Source: Cognaticolwellia beringensis (GTDB taxonomy: Bacteria; Pseudomonadota; Gammaproteobacteria; Enterobacterales; Alteromonadaceae). Taken from it: 64,000 nucleotides of DNA. The notes under the pieces were generated by a model. The model made no database searches. It worked only from the letters and a program-made list of their open reading frames with translations, and was not told where the DNA came from. Numbering within the stretch: the stretch's first letter is position 1; every line of letters begins with the position of its first letter. The stretch lies in assembly GCF_002076895.1 (NCBI RefSeq), contig NZ_CP020465.1, positions 1,054,001 to 1,118,000 on the forward strand, given 5' to 3'. A program made the translations under genes and the position numbers. Below are positions 39,612-48,578 of the stretch, one piece after another.

Positions 39612-40364
39612 TTAGCTATTAAATAGCACCCGTTTGAGTTTTGTTTTTACTGAACGCCAATGCGTAACAGGTTTTGTTGGCGACAACGCTATCAACTGTT
39701 GCCATTGCTGTTCAGTTAACTCAGCTTTGGCACCATGTGCTAAAAGTACAGACTCAACATTCAAGGCCTTTATTTTTTTCAACGACTCAAGATACCTATT
39801 AGGGTAAAAAACCGGGTAGGGTGGTATGAAGGCACCTCTAACTTTAACCATCAAGTCGGCAACATAAATTTGCTTCGTTTCTTTATGATGCAACGATATA
39901 TCTCGGTCAGTATGACCTTGCGTAAAATGAACACTCCAATCTTCAAAACCAGGCAAAATAGCCTGATCAACTAGATAATAATCAGGTGTTAGTGAGCTAG
40001 AGTAATAGATATATTTTTTTACTTTCTTCTGACGACCAGCTACCCATAAAGTTAGTAGCATATCGGTTAAATGCATTAGCTTACCGTCTAAACCTGAATA
40101 CCATTGTCCAGGTACATTCGCTGCCGCTACCTTACAGCCATACTTTTTACGTAATATATTTGCAGCCCCAGCATGATCAGGGTGCATATGTGTAACCACT
40201 ATTAAGGCAAGTTCAGACATCGGGCGTTTAAGTTGCTTAACAATAAAATTTTCTATCACTGGAATGTCAGCTCTACAACAGCCATCGAGCAATAAAAGCT
40301 TAGTAGCGTACTCGGCCAGATAAATATTTTGAATATAACCATTTAAGCAATGTAGTTTGATCAT
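39612..40364 (-). CDS. Metallo-beta-lactamase fold hydrolase
   Basis: A 250-residue MBL-fold protein. The metal motif is VVTHMHPDHAG (HxHxDH), with further ligands in FTQGHTDRDISLHH (His), IYVADLMVKV (Asp) and LLAHGAK (His), so the di-metal site is complete. No signal peptide is seen, which favours a cytosolic hydrolase of the glyoxalase II/lactonase sort over a secreted beta-lactamase. The substrate is unknown. Its stop lies 12 bases from that of the small plus-strand gene. Confidence 0.85.
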   Translation of the reverse strand: MIKLHCLNGYIQNIYLAEYATKLLLLDGCCRADIPVIENFIVKQLKRPMSELALIVVTHMHPDHAGAANILRKKYGCKVAAANVPGQWYSGLDGKLMHLTDMLLTLWVAGRQKKVKKYIYYSSSLTPDYYLVDQAILPGFEDWSVHFTQGHTDRDISLHHKETKQIYVADLMVKVRGAFIPPYPVFYPNRYLESLKKIKALNVESVLLAHGAKAELTEQQWQQLIALSPTKPVTHWRSVKTKLKRVLFNS

Positions 40365-40540
40365 AAAAGTGACTATAACGAGTTAATTATGATTAAAGTA
40401 CCTTGTTATTGATGAAACCTCAACAGATTAGACCACTCATTAATAAGCTGTTTTTATTATTGTATTTCTTTAATTCAATAAATAATTTTCAGTTGTTGAT
40501 ATTACTAGGTCATATAAAGTTTAAATAGACTATTTCAATC

Positions 40541-41491
40541 ATGGTTTTTAGATACATCAAACCATACAATAGTAACTATAAAGTATTGATACTTGGATTT
40601 TTCTTGGAACTTTGGATTTACTTCACTTTACTTGCCGCTTTTATGCAAGCCATTCGTACAGCGGGCCAAAAACAGCTTACGCAACATCTCAATGCTATGG
40701 CAACAACCGGTGTTAGGTATATTTACGCGCTGCCTTTTGCCTGGCTATATTTATGGTGGGTACTCGATTATAGATCCTTGCCCATACCACCATTAAATAA
40801 GCAGTTTTTACACTACGCGCTAATCGCATGTGTTATGCAAATTATTGGTACGGTGTGTTTAGTTGCTGCATTCAAATATCGCAACTTTGCTGTTGCCACA
40901 AGTTTAGCTAAAACTGAAGCCATACAAGTGGCTGTTGTGGGTGCTTTGTTATTCTCTGCTAGTTTAACGCTTATCGGCTGGTTTTCAGTGGTTATTGGTG
41001 TTGTGGGAGTTTTGTTAGTATCTAAAGTTAAATTTACTTTTAAAGATGTTTTTCAAAACCCGGGGGCTGGCTTTGGTTTAGCGTCAGGCTTAGGTTTAGC
41101 CATAACAACCTTGCTTATTCGACAATCGAGTCTGGCATTGAATAGTGATTTGTTATTGAGTGCAGCGGTTACTTTAGTTTTTATGATAACGGTGCAGTCA
41201 ATAATTTCCTTTGTTTACGTTTATTGTCAGGATAAGCAGCAACTTATTACCATGTTTAGTCAATGGCGGTTATGTTTATTTGTTGGTATTACCAGTGTTA
41301 TTGGCTCAATAGGTTGGTTTACCGCTGCAAGCTTTCAAAATGCCGCATATGTTAAGGCATTAGGGCAAGTAGAGTTCTTTATCACTTTGTTTATCACCTA
41401 CCGCATTTTTAAAGAAAAAATATCAGCCATTGAGTACTTTGGCATGTTGCTGATAATTATTAGTGTATTGGTTTTATTACTCTGGGCTTAG
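40541..41491 (+). CDS. EamA/DMT superfamily transporter
   Basis: A polytopic membrane protein of the drug/metabolite transporter superfamily. There are about ten hydrophobic segments arranged as two EamA repeats; the second ends VKALGQVEFFITLFITYRIFKEKISAIEYFGMLLIIISVLVLLL, of which the glycine and EK-x-E pattern is typical. The first 22 residues before ELWIYFTLLAAFMQA look atypical and have no clear ribosome site. Translation may start at an internal TTG near 40604, giving about 295 residues. The substrate is unknown. Confidence 0.8.
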   Translation: MVFRYIKPYNSNYKVLILGFFLELWIYFTLLAAFMQAIRTAGQKQLTQHLNAMATTGVRYIYALPFAWLYLWWVLDYRSLPIPPLNKQFLHYALIACVMQIIGTVCLVAAFKYRNFAVATSLAKTEAIQVAVVGALLFSASLTLIGWFSVVIGVVGVLLVSKVKFTFKDVFQNPGAGFGLASGLGLAITTLLIRQSSLALNSDLLLSAAVTLVFMITVQSIISFVYVYCQDKQQLITMFSQWRLCLFVGITSVIGSIGWFTAASFQNAAYVKALGQVEFFITLFITYRIFKEKISAIEYFGMLLIIISVLVLLLWA

Positions 41492-41536
41492 TTTTAAGCA
41501 TATTTCGATTAATTCACAACAAGAGTACAATTCTTA

Positions 41537-41550
41537 ATTCAATTGGTATC
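41537..41550. repeat. Dispersed palindromic repeat, half copy
   Basis: ttaattcaattggtat is an end of the ataccaa/ttggtat element, lying between the EamA gene and slyD without a visible partner arm. Confidence 0.4.
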
Positions 41551-41643
41551 ACTATTTTGTTAAACTCAGGCGCAAAGACTCACGTACAATTTTTTGCCCT
41601 AAAAATATGGCACATTAATACTAATTACTAGCTTGGAAATAAT

Positions 41644-42138
41644 ATGAAAATTACCGATAAAACCGTTGTTCAGTTTCACTACGTACTTAAAGATGAAGCG
41701 GGTGCTGAAATAGAGAACTCGCATGCTGGCGACCCATTAGCCTACCTACACGGTTACAAAAACATGTTAGTTGGCGTAGAAAACGCATTAGCTGGCAAAG
41801 AAACCGGTGATAAGTTTTCAGTGACATTACAACCTGAAGACGCTTACGGTGAGCGCCAAGAAGATGCAATACAACGTGTACCTGTAAAACACATGCAAGG
41901 CTTACCAACGCCTAGTGCTAAATGGAAAGCGGGCATGACAGCGGTAGTGAATACTGATGGCGGTCAACGCCAAGTGACAGTACTTAAAGCCGGTAAATTT
42001 ATGGTGACTGTTGATACTAATCCACCACTTGCGGGTAAAGTACTGACCTTTGATTTAGAAGTTGCAGATGTACGAGAAGCAACGACTGAAGAAATTGAAC
42101 ATGGCCATGCCCACGGCGCAGGTGGTCATCACCACTAA
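41644..42138 (+). CDS. slyD: FKBP-type peptidyl-prolyl isomerase SlyD
   Basis: A 164-residue SlyD/FklB-like isomerase with chaperone activity. The FKBP core has TVVQFHYVLKDEAGAEIENS, GDPLAYLHGYKNMLVGVENAL and PEDAYGERQEDAIQRV. The chaperone insert-in-flap domain follows (residues about 70-125), then the closing strand VLTFDLEVADVREAT. The C-terminus is a short His-rich tail (HGHAHGAGGHHH) suited to nickel binding, although much shorter than in E. coli. It is cytosolic. A strong terminator and a repeated element follow. Confidence 0.93.
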   Translation: MKITDKTVVQFHYVLKDEAGAEIENSHAGDPLAYLHGYKNMLVGVENALAGKETGDKFSVTLQPEDAYGERQEDAIQRVPVKHMQGLPTPSAKWKAGMTAVVNTDGGQRQVTVLKAGKFMVTVDTNPPLAGKVLTFDLEVADVREATTEEIEHGHAHGAGGHHH

Positions 42139-42161
42139 GCGAAAAGCAATTCTCGTTAATC

Positions 42162-42188
42162 AAAAAACCAGCCTAGTGCTGGTTTTTT
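42162..42188 (+). terminator. slyD rho-independent terminator
   Basis: aaaaaaccagc and gctggtttttt pair around a short loop (ctagt) and end in six T residues. The repeat at 42189 starts at the very next base. Confidence 0.88.
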
Positions 42189-42272
42189 ATGTTCAGGATG
42201 AACGGTCAGTTTTTTTGTTCCAGACAAAAACTAAGTACCTGCGTCCATGCAGGCAATGTCGTGATCACATGG
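42189..42272 (+). repeat. 84-base terminator-linked repeat, copy 1
   Basis: Begins atgttcaggatgaacggt and ends atgtcgtgatcacatgg. Inside is a hairpin (cctgcgtccatgcagg) and the palindrome gtgatcac. An identical copy starts 100 bases downstream, and a deleted version is at 44023. Confidence 0.88.
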
Positions 42273-42288
42273 ATGTGAAAGAACGACG

Positions 42289-42372
42289 ATGTTCAGGATG
42301 AACGGTCAGTTTTTTTGTTCCAGACAAAAACTAAGTACCTGCGTCCATGCAGGCAATGTCGTGATCACATGG
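42289..42372 (+). repeat. 84-base terminator-linked repeat, copy 2
   Basis: Identical to copy 1 over 84 bases at an offset of exactly 100; a 16-base spacer (atgtgaaagaacgacg) separates them. The perfect identity suggests a recent tandem duplication or conversion. Confidence 0.88.
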
Positions 42373-42658
42373 CCGTTCATAGCCATCTCGGTAATTGCAT
42401 CTGCATTCCATTAATGACTTATACCCATCTAAGAACATGGCTCCAATGCATTAATACATCGATTTACTTCTATGAGAAAGCGCAGAGATGCTTTTTAATA
42501 TTTTAAAACGTAAATACTGTTAAGTGTTATTGAACTGAATAAACTTTCCGTTTATCGAATTCAATTTTTATTCTTTTGCCATACTGTTATGGTAAGTCAT
42601 CGATTTAGTCAGGTTGATTAATACATTCAGGTCATAAAATAACAATAAGGTCCAGAAC

Positions 42659-43963
42659 ATGTTCACATTGAAATCATCTATTACAACCATCGCGTTAGTC
42701 GTGAGTGCAGCATTGTCTCAGTCAGCATTGGCAGCAACTACCGTTATTCATGCTGGCGAATTATTAGTGACTGCTGGTAAAGCTCCCCTTAAGCAACAAA
42801 CGTTAGTGATTACCGATGGTAAAATTACCGAGCTTAAATCTGGTTTTGTTGCCTTGAATCGCTTTGAAAAAGATGCAAGATTAATTGATTTATCCTCAAG
42901 TTTTGTTATGTCAGGCCTTATGGATATGCATGTACATTTGCAAGGTGAACTGGGCCCTAAAAACGACAGTGAAATGATTAACTTATCAGACGCTGATACG
43001 TTGATGAAAAGCGCTTATTTTGCAAATAAAACCTTAATGGCTGGTTTTACTACCGTCAGAGATCTAGGCAGCAGTGCTGAACAAATATTTGCGTTACGTG
43101 ATGGCGTAAAGCGTGGTTGGATAACTGGACCAAGGATTATTGCTGCTGGAAGTAGTGTTGCCGTAACTGGCGGACATGGTGATGTAGACGGTATGGCGCC
43201 TGATTTAATGGAGTTGCATACCGCAAAAACGGTTTGTGATGGCCCTTATGATTGTCGTCGCGCCACTCGTCATGCGATTAAGTTTGGTGCTGATGTGATT
43301 AAAATCACCTCAACGGGCGGCGTGCTATCAGACACTGATACTGGTACGGGTCAGCAAATGGCAGATGATGAATTAAAAGAAGTGGTTGATACGGCGCATG
43401 CACTGGGTCGTAAAGTGGCCAGTCATGCACATGCCGCTGCCGGTATTAACGCCGCATTACGTGCGGGTGTAGACAGTATTGAACACGGAAGTTACGCCAA
43501 TAAAGAAAGTATTAAACTCTTTAAAAAAGGTGGTGCTTATTTAGTACCCACATTAATGGCGGGCGATACCGTGGTTAATATGGCTAAAACCACAGACTTT
43601 ATGTCGCCAGCTATCCGCGCTAAAGCCATTCGTGTCGGTGGTGATATGATCGAAAACTTCAAACGCTCATATAAAGCGGGAGTGAAAATAGCTTACGGTA
43701 CTGACAGCGGCGTATCAAAACACGGTTATAATGCGCGCGAAGCACAGTTAATGTTTGAAGCGGGTATGTCACCACAAGACATTTTAGTTTCTGCGACAAT
43801 TAATGGCGCTGACTTAATTGGTAAGTCAAAAAGTTTAGGCACATTAGACGTGGGTAAAGTGGCGGATATTATTGCCATGCATGCTAGCCCATTAAATGAT
43901 ATTAATGAACTACTTGACGTAGACTTTGTAATGAAAGGTGGCAAGGTCGTTAAGCAAAAATAA
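42659..43963 (+). CDS. Periplasmic amidohydrolase (imidazolonepropionase-like)
   Basis: A 434-residue metal-dependent amidohydrolase with a signal peptide (MFTLKSSITTIALVVSAALS, cut after SALA). The TIM-barrel metal ligands are in order: MDMHVHLQG (HxH), ADVIKITSTGG (bridging lysine), KVASHAHAAAG (His), GVDSIEHGSYA (His) and IAYGTDSGVSKHG (Asp). It resembles Xaa-Pro dipeptidase or Sgx-type cyclic dipeptide hydrolases of marine bacteria, where secreted members cleave peptides with C-terminal Lys, Arg or Pro; the exact substrate is unknown. A terminator follows. Confidence 0.88.
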   Translation: MFTLKSSITTIALVVSAALSQSALAATTVIHAGELLVTAGKAPLKQQTLVITDGKITELKSGFVALNRFEKDARLIDLSSSFVMSGLMDMHVHLQGELGPKNDSEMINLSDADTLMKSAYFANKTLMAGFTTVRDLGSSAEQIFALRDGVKRGWITGPRIIAAGSSVAVTGGHGDVDGMAPDLMELHTAKTVCDGPYDCRRATRHAIKFGADVIKITSTGGVLSDTDTGTGQQMADDELKEVVDTAHALGRKVASHAHAAAGINAALRAGVDSIEHGSYANKESIKLFKKGGAYLVPTLMAGDTVVNMAKTTDFMSPAIRAKAIRVGGDMIENFKRSYKAGVKIAYGTDSGVSKHGYNAREAQLMFEAGMSPQDILVSATINGADLIGKSKSLGTLDVGKVADIIAMHASPLNDINELLDVDFVMKGGKVVKQK

Positions 43964-43996
43964 GTGCATTAGCGATTAAATTACATTGTTTAAATG

Positions 43997-44023
43997 AAGG
44001 CTGTTTTATAACAGCCTTTTTTA
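43997..44023 (+). terminator. Amidohydrolase terminator
   Basis: aaggctgtt and aacagcctt pair around ttat and run into T residues. A deleted copy of the 84-base repeat follows at once. Confidence 0.85.
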
Positions 44024-44056
44024 TGCTCAGGACGAGCGGTATGCTGCGATCACAAG
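44023..44056 (+). repeat. 84-base repeat, internally deleted copy
   Basis: atgctcaggacgagcggt followed directly by atgctgcgatcacaag corresponds to the head and tail of the 84-base element, with the central part (about 50 bases including the hairpin) missing. As at slyD, it sits immediately after a terminator T-run. Confidence 0.65.
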
Positions 44057-44081
44057 AATATACAAACGTAGCGATATTAGG

Positions 44082-44990
44082 TTATTTTCTTTGCAGAACG
44101 CCAGTTGTTAACGCCACGCCCAACAGGGTAACACTGCCACCAATAAGCATCATTAAGCTGATAGTTTCACCTAAAAATAATGCGCCCCAAAGAATACCAA
44201 AAGCGGGTATTAAATAGGTCACTGATATCGCTTTTGCAGGACCAAGTTGAGCGATAAGTCGAAAGAATAAGATATAGGCAACGCCGGTACAGATAACACC
44301 AATCAAAAGCACTGACCACATAGCGTTGACACTTGGTAAAGTTTCAGGAATAAAAAATAAACTTAACGGGAGTAACATGGTGGTAGCCGCAATTTGACTT
44401 CCGGCAGCTAAGGCTAATGGCTTTATTGTACTGAGGTGCTTTTTAGTATAATTGGCTGCCACTCCATAACACAGCGCGGCTAGCATTGCCGCTAACGTTG
44501 GCAGTAATACATGATTTTCGAGCGATTTATCAGTAAGTTCAATGCCAATATTTAAATTGTCTGACACTAATAAATACACGCCGATAAAGCCAATAACTAA
44601 GCCAAACATGGCGCTAAGGCTTAACTTATCTTTTAACCATATGTAGGCAACTATAGCGCCAAACATTGGGGCGGTTGCGTTCAGTACTGACGCTGTTCCT
44701 GCTGTAAGTGTTAATGTTGCAAAACTAAATAGAGCAAACGGTATCGCGGTATTTAACGCCCCAACCACGAAAACATCTCGCCAACGTCCTTTTAGCGCTT
44801 TAGTTTCTTTAAATAAAACTAGGCATATAATCAAAAAAATAGCCGCGATACCGGTTCGTAAGGTAGTAAAAACTATTGGACCAAACTCAGGCGAACCAAC
44901 TCGCATAAACATAAATGACGCGCCCCAAATTGCGGCTAATAACAGCAACTCAGCATTGGCTTGATTAGGTTGGGAACTGATTAACTTCAA
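44082..44990 (-). CDS. EamA family transporter
   Basis: A 302-residue ten-helix DMT carrier with two clear EamA domains. The N-terminus LLLLAAIWGASFMFMRVGSPEFGP is classical (W-G-x-x-F in helix 1), LNATAPMFGAIVAYIWLKDKLS ends the first repeat and LIPAFGILWGALFLGETISLMMLIGG ends the second. Homologues export metabolites or amino acids such as threonine or cysteine derivatives; the substrate here is not known. It is convergent with the amidohydrolase. Confidence 0.9.
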   Translation of the reverse strand: MKLISSQPNQANAELLLLAAIWGASFMFMRVGSPEFGPIVFTTLRTGIAAIFLIICLVLFKETKALKGRWRDVFVVGALNTAIPFALFSFATLTLTAGTASVLNATAPMFGAIVAYIWLKDKLSLSAMFGLVIGFIGVYLLVSDNLNIGIELTDKSLENHVLLPTLAAMLAALCYGVAANYTKKHLSTIKPLALAAGSQIAATTMLLPLSLFFIPETLPSVNAMWSVLLIGVICTGVAYILFFRLIAQLGPAKAISVTYLIPAFGILWGALFLGETISLMMLIGGSVTLLGVALTTGVLQRK

Positions 44991-45093
44991 CGATGATCCT
45001 TAACTGATACTTTACTTATTAGTTTTGCCATGAGTATAAAGCGTTAACTAGCTGATAGTCGCGATAATCGGACAGGTCGTATAAATTAAAGTA

Positions 45094-45822
45094 TTAAACC
45101 GTGTTGCTATCGATGTGTTCTATCGCAATTACGTGCAATGTTGAACTGTCGGTCATCTGCCAATTGATATTAAATTTGTACAGGGTCATGCCATAAATTT
45201 TATCGTCAGCTTTATTTTGTTTATAGGCAGGGCGAGGATCTTGGCTTAACACTTGTTCGATCAGGCTTTGCAGTGTTGGATAATGCTCGCTATTGTTATC
45301 TAAGGTAACTAATGCAGCGTTGGAAAATATCACCTTAATATTGTTGTTCGGTTGTTCTTGAGCATAGCCGCCATGGGCATTTTCGATAATATCGGCATAA
45401 GGCACGTAAGGTTTAATATCTAAAATCGGCGTACCATCAAGTAAATCTAATTCACTGATATGCAGAATTACTTGTGAAGGTTGTTGTTCTATTTTACCCA
45501 GTTTTACCACAGACATGCCAATAGGATTAGGCCTAAACGTTGAGCGTGTGGCAAATACGCCAAGCTTTTTATTGCCGCCTAAACGTGGCGGGCGAACCAT
45601 TGGTTTCCAACCTTGTGCTTGTGTGCCATGAAAAACAAACAATAACCAAATATGACTAAATTGCGCTAAACCTCTCACTAACTCGGCATTATTGGCCGAG
45701 CCGGTTAGACGCAATTGCCCTTGAGCCGCCGTAACAATGCCGGGCTGTCTGGGGATGGCAAACTTTTCCTTGTAGGGAGAGTCGATAGTTCCAATCACAT
45801 TTAAGTTAATACTGTCAGACAT
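45094..45822 (-). CDS. trmO: tRNA-Thr (t6A37) N6-methyltransferase TrmO
   Basis: A 242-residue SAM-dependent enzyme that methylates N6-threonylcarbamoyladenosine 37 of tRNA-Thr (formerly TsaA/YaeB). Conserved segments: IGTIDSPYKEKFAIPRQPG, FSHIWLLFVFHG, VRPPRLGGNKKLGVFATRS, FRPNPIGMSVVKL and LDLLDGTPILDIKPYVPYAD. The C-terminal domain (SQDPRPAYKQN-like segment) is present. Its ATG overlaps the rcsF stop by one base, so the two are coupled. rcsF-trmO is also the order in E. coli. Confidence 0.95.
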   Translation of the reverse strand: MSDSINLNVIGTIDSPYKEKFAIPRQPGIVTAAQGQLRLTGSANNAELVRGLAQFSHIWLLFVFHGTQAQGWKPMVRPPRLGGNKKLGVFATRSTFRPNPIGMSVVKLGKIEQQPSQVILHISELDLLDGTPILDIKPYVPYADIIENAHGGYAQEQPNNNIKVIFSNAALVTLDNNSEHYPTLQSLIEQVLSQDPRPAYKQNKADDKIYGMTLYKFNINWQMTDSSTLHVIAIEHIDSNTV

Positions 45823-46244
45823 TATTTTACTTGCTCAACCTTATAAGCTCGACCATAACAAACGGTCGACGCCACACAATACTTCGCGGCTTTATCATCT
45901 TCTATCATGACACATTGACTAAAGATGATGGCATTGGCTTCAAGTTTATAAGCGTTACCTCGTGCTTCGGTGCGAGCATCAATTTCATTGGGGGCAGCGT
46001 GATGTGCTTTCTCTTGGCAAGACTCGCCTTCAACCAAACCTAGAAACTTATATTTACCGACGAATTCTTTTTCACTAGCGACAATTTTTACTTTGGTCGG
46101 TGAAAAATAATTTTTGAAATTTTCCCGGTCTAAGTTTGTTGATATGTCGTTTATTTTTGCACACCCAGTAACGAATAATGCGGCAAGCAACAAGATTGTT
46201 GCATTGCATTTAGTTATTACTGGCATCGTTTTAAAATTTTTCAT
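45822..46244 (-). CDS. rcsF: RcsF outer-membrane lipoprotein
   Basis: A 140-residue lipoprotein with lipobox VTGC (Cys 28). The mature domain shows LGLVEGESCQEK, ANAIIFSQCVMIE and YCVASTVCYG, which supply the four cysteines that form the two disulfides of RcsF. In E. coli RcsF senses envelope stress and feeds the Rcs phosphorelay. No rcsB, rcsC or igaA is within the window, so the downstream circuit in this organism is unknown. It is upstream of, and coupled to, trmO. Confidence 0.85.
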   Translation of the reverse strand: MKNFKTMPVITKCNATILLLAALFVTGCAKINDISTNLDRENFKNYFSPTKVKIVASEKEFVGKYKFLGLVEGESCQEKAHHAAPNEIDARTEARGNAYKLEANAIIFSQCVMIEDDKAAKYCVASTVCYGRAYKVEQVK

Positions 46245-46288
46245 TATGGCCTTTAAATTCTTTATAAGAGTTGTGTAAAAAAGTCGGT

Positions 46289-48421
46289 TTACTGTTTTTG
46301 TTTTGCCAAACTTGTATCGCCTTTAATCCAATAATTAAACAGTTTATCGATGGTTTTACTTTGCTGCTTCATGGTGATCCAATTACGCATAAATAATTCA
46401 AAACCGTGATCATTTTTATTAATAGGGAAGGCCATGAAAAGTGGCGCTAATTCAGGCTTAGGCACAACCACTGTATAACTGGGGTTTAGCAACGTCCACG
46501 CAGATGAAGCTGCCGCGCCAAAAAGCATGGCATCAATATGGGCAAACTCGGGTTTAAAGAACAACCTCGGTGTCGATATTTCCCAGGCTTTGCCATGAGT
46601 AAAGGTTCTAGCAATAGCTTTTTCATAATAAAAGCTCTCAGGAATACCTAAGGTGAGATCGTCTCGCTGTAAAATATTATCCCATTTTGTAAACTCTGCA
46701 CGCCTTTTATCTTTAACAATAATAGCCAAACTTTGCGCGCTGTAAGGCATTGTTAGGGTAAATTTTGTCATGTTATCTGGAATAACTGGCACACCTGTAG
46801 TGATGTCTAAATAGCCTGAGCTTAATAGTGTTTTCGCCTGATTACGAAATATTCTAACGAACTCAATATCGACATTTAAATCAATAGCGAGCTGGTTCAT
46901 TATTTCAATATCGAAGCCAACAAGTTTACCTTTATTGTTGTGAAATGAATAAGGTAAATCGTCACGAAAGTAACCTACGCGGATGAAACCTCGCTGTTTT
47001 ATGCGCGTTAAAACGCCAATGAAAGGCTTAACGGTTTCGCTATTTTTCGCGGCACTATCTACATGCTTACTGTTAACGCTTTCCATAAGAAAGTCGCGTT
47101 CTATAAATTTAGCGTAGCCTTCATACTGATAACTAATTGAGCTAAATCCAAATTTTAGGCTAACAAAAGCGAAAGCAGATAATGCAGGAATAATAACCAA
47201 ATATTTAAACAGCGCTTTCTTCTTTAAGGTAAAAGCTTTGGCCATACTCGTCGCAACCAGTATGGGTAAACAACAAGCAAAAGTAACTGAAAGTAATGCC
47301 GATAAACGTCCAACAACTAAGTTTTCTGAAACCAGAAAAAAATCAAACATTGAATGTGAAACGTTAAATATCTCTAGCAGGTTTTGCATGGCTAAGGTGC
47401 TAGTGCCGAACAACTGAGGGATACCCATTACCACCAATTTTACATAATCTTCGAAGCTTATGTAGGCACCAGAAAACCATGCGGCAAACAAGACAAAAAG
47501 TAGCGATAATAATTTACCACCAACCGGTAAACTGTAACTAATAGGGACGATAACATCAGACACTTTATCGGCATTGTCAGTATCAGGGTATTGGCTCGCG
47601 ATTAACTGTTTGGTTTTCTCGACAATGATAGGGATTACGACAAAGAAGCTACCAGTAGCGAATGCTGTCACCATTGCTTCTCTTGAGGCTTTTAAAATAG
47701 CGCGATAGCCAAAAGGGGTAACCGTTGCTAATAATGCAGGAAAGACTAAAAAAGACAGTAAAAGTGTTAAAACGAAAGCACTGGCCACATAGATCATTAA
47801 ACCATCGAGTTGTGAAGAATCAAGCGTTGCAGCGGCGCGCCAACCAATACAGAAGACACCAATAGGGGCAAAGCGCATAACTAAATGACTTATGTTACTC
47901 ACCGATTGTTTTAAGTTACTTAACACGGCTAACGTTTGACGTTTATTTTTAATTGGCATTAAGCCAACACCAATAAATACGCTAAAAAATACCACGGAAG
48001 GTATCACGGCATTTGCGAAGGCATTAAAAGGATTCGACGGGATAAATAATTCAATGATATTAAATTCTTGGCTAACTTTAATGGTATTAGCACTATAAAA
48101 CTCGGCAGTTTGCCAATTAGGAAATGATAACGGCGCCATCAATATAAAACATAACATTAGGACTATTAGCAATATGACCAGTATTACACTGCTCTTAAGT
48201 GCTGATTTCGCTTTGCTAGCAGACAAGCCGCCAATACCGACCATAAGTGACAGAGAAATATAAGGTAGCGCTGTCATTTGCAATAGCATGACAAAAGCAT
48301 CGGCAAGGTGGTTTACCGTTGAGTATAAGGTTACGGAAAAGCTACCTATTAGAAGACCCAAAATCATGGCAATGATGATACGGGTAGAGGTAGGGATGTT
48401 ACTGAGCTTAAATATGGTCAT
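46289..48421 (-). CDS. Dicarboxylate/amino-acid symporter fused to solute-binding domain
   Basis: A 710-residue fusion. Residues about 1-420 are an SDF-family cation symporter (DctA/GltP relatives): eight hydrophobic segments, the serine-rich loop replaced by VTAFATGSFFVVIPIIVE, and ISYSLPVGGKLLSLLFVLFA. An added membrane segment (about 425-445) and a linker lead to a family 3 solute-binding domain (about 465-705): RGFIRVGYFRDDLPYSFHNNKGKLVGFDIEIMNQLAIDL is its typical first half. The binding domain would face the periplasm. Tethering the receptor to a secondary carrier could raise local substrate. It is monocistronic. The substrate is probably an acidic amino acid or dicarboxylate (inference). 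Confidence 0.85.
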   Translation of the reverse strand: MTIFKLSNIPTSTRIIIAMILGLLIGSFSVTLYSTVNHLADAFVMLLQMTALPYISLSLMVGIGGLSASKAKSALKSSVILVILLIVLMLCFILMAPLSFPNWQTAEFYSANTIKVSQEFNIIELFIPSNPFNAFANAVIPSVVFFSVFIGVGLMPIKNKRQTLAVLSNLKQSVSNISHLVMRFAPIGVFCIGWRAAATLDSSQLDGLMIYVASAFVLTLLLSFLVFPALLATVTPFGYRAILKASREAMVTAFATGSFFVVIPIIVEKTKQLIASQYPDTDNADKVSDVIVPISYSLPVGGKLLSLLFVLFAAWFSGAYISFEDYVKLVVMGIPQLFGTSTLAMQNLLEIFNVSHSMFDFFLVSENLVVGRLSALLSVTFACCLPILVATSMAKAFTLKKKALFKYLVIIPALSAFAFVSLKFGFSSISYQYEGYAKFIERDFLMESVNSKHVDSAAKNSETVKPFIGVLTRIKQRGFIRVGYFRDDLPYSFHNNKGKLVGFDIEIMNQLAIDLNVDIEFVRIFRNQAKTLLSSGYLDITTGVPVIPDNMTKFTLTMPYSAQSLAIIVKDKRRAEFTKWDNILQRDDLTLGIPESFYYEKAIARTFTHGKAWEISTPRLFFKPEFAHIDAMLFGAAASSAWTLLNPSYTVVVPKPELAPLFMAFPINKNDHGFELFMRNWITMKQQSKTIDKLFNYWIKGDTSLAKQKQ

Positions 48422-48509
48422 ATTGAATAAAATAATTATTTCGATGCTTTATTATTCTACATATTATAATAAAGCGAGTTAATAAAAGATGCGAGATGAA
48501 ATATTAAAA

Positions 48510-48543
48510 AAGGCAAACCCATGTTTATCTGAGGGTTTGCCTT
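48510..48543 (-). terminator. metG terminator
   Basis: aaggcaaaccc and gggtttgcctt form a perfect eleven-base-pair stem; read on the minus strand it ends in a T-run. Confidence 0.85.
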
Positions 48544-48578
48544 AGTTGCTGTTTTTGGATCGGAGCTTACGCTAATAT

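Larger units (their letters stand above)
42139..42658. other. Intergenic region with tandem repeat
   Basis: About 520 bases. They hold the slyD terminator, two tandem copies of an 84-base repeat (listed separately) and a 280-base AT-rich leader before the amidohydrolase gene, with ataacaataaggt as its ribosome region. Reading frames in the repeat are shadows. Confidence 0.6.

Noticed and set aside
39612..40364. A beta-lactamase (resistance) gene
   Set aside because: It has the metallo-beta-lactamase fold motifs but no signal peptide, and the overall sequence does not look like a secreted class B enzyme.
42062..42506. Two overlapping plus-strand frames across the 84-base repeats
   Set aside because: They share the same repeated peptide (VFLFQTKTKYLRPCRQCRDHM) only because the DNA is repeated; no ribosome site and no homology.
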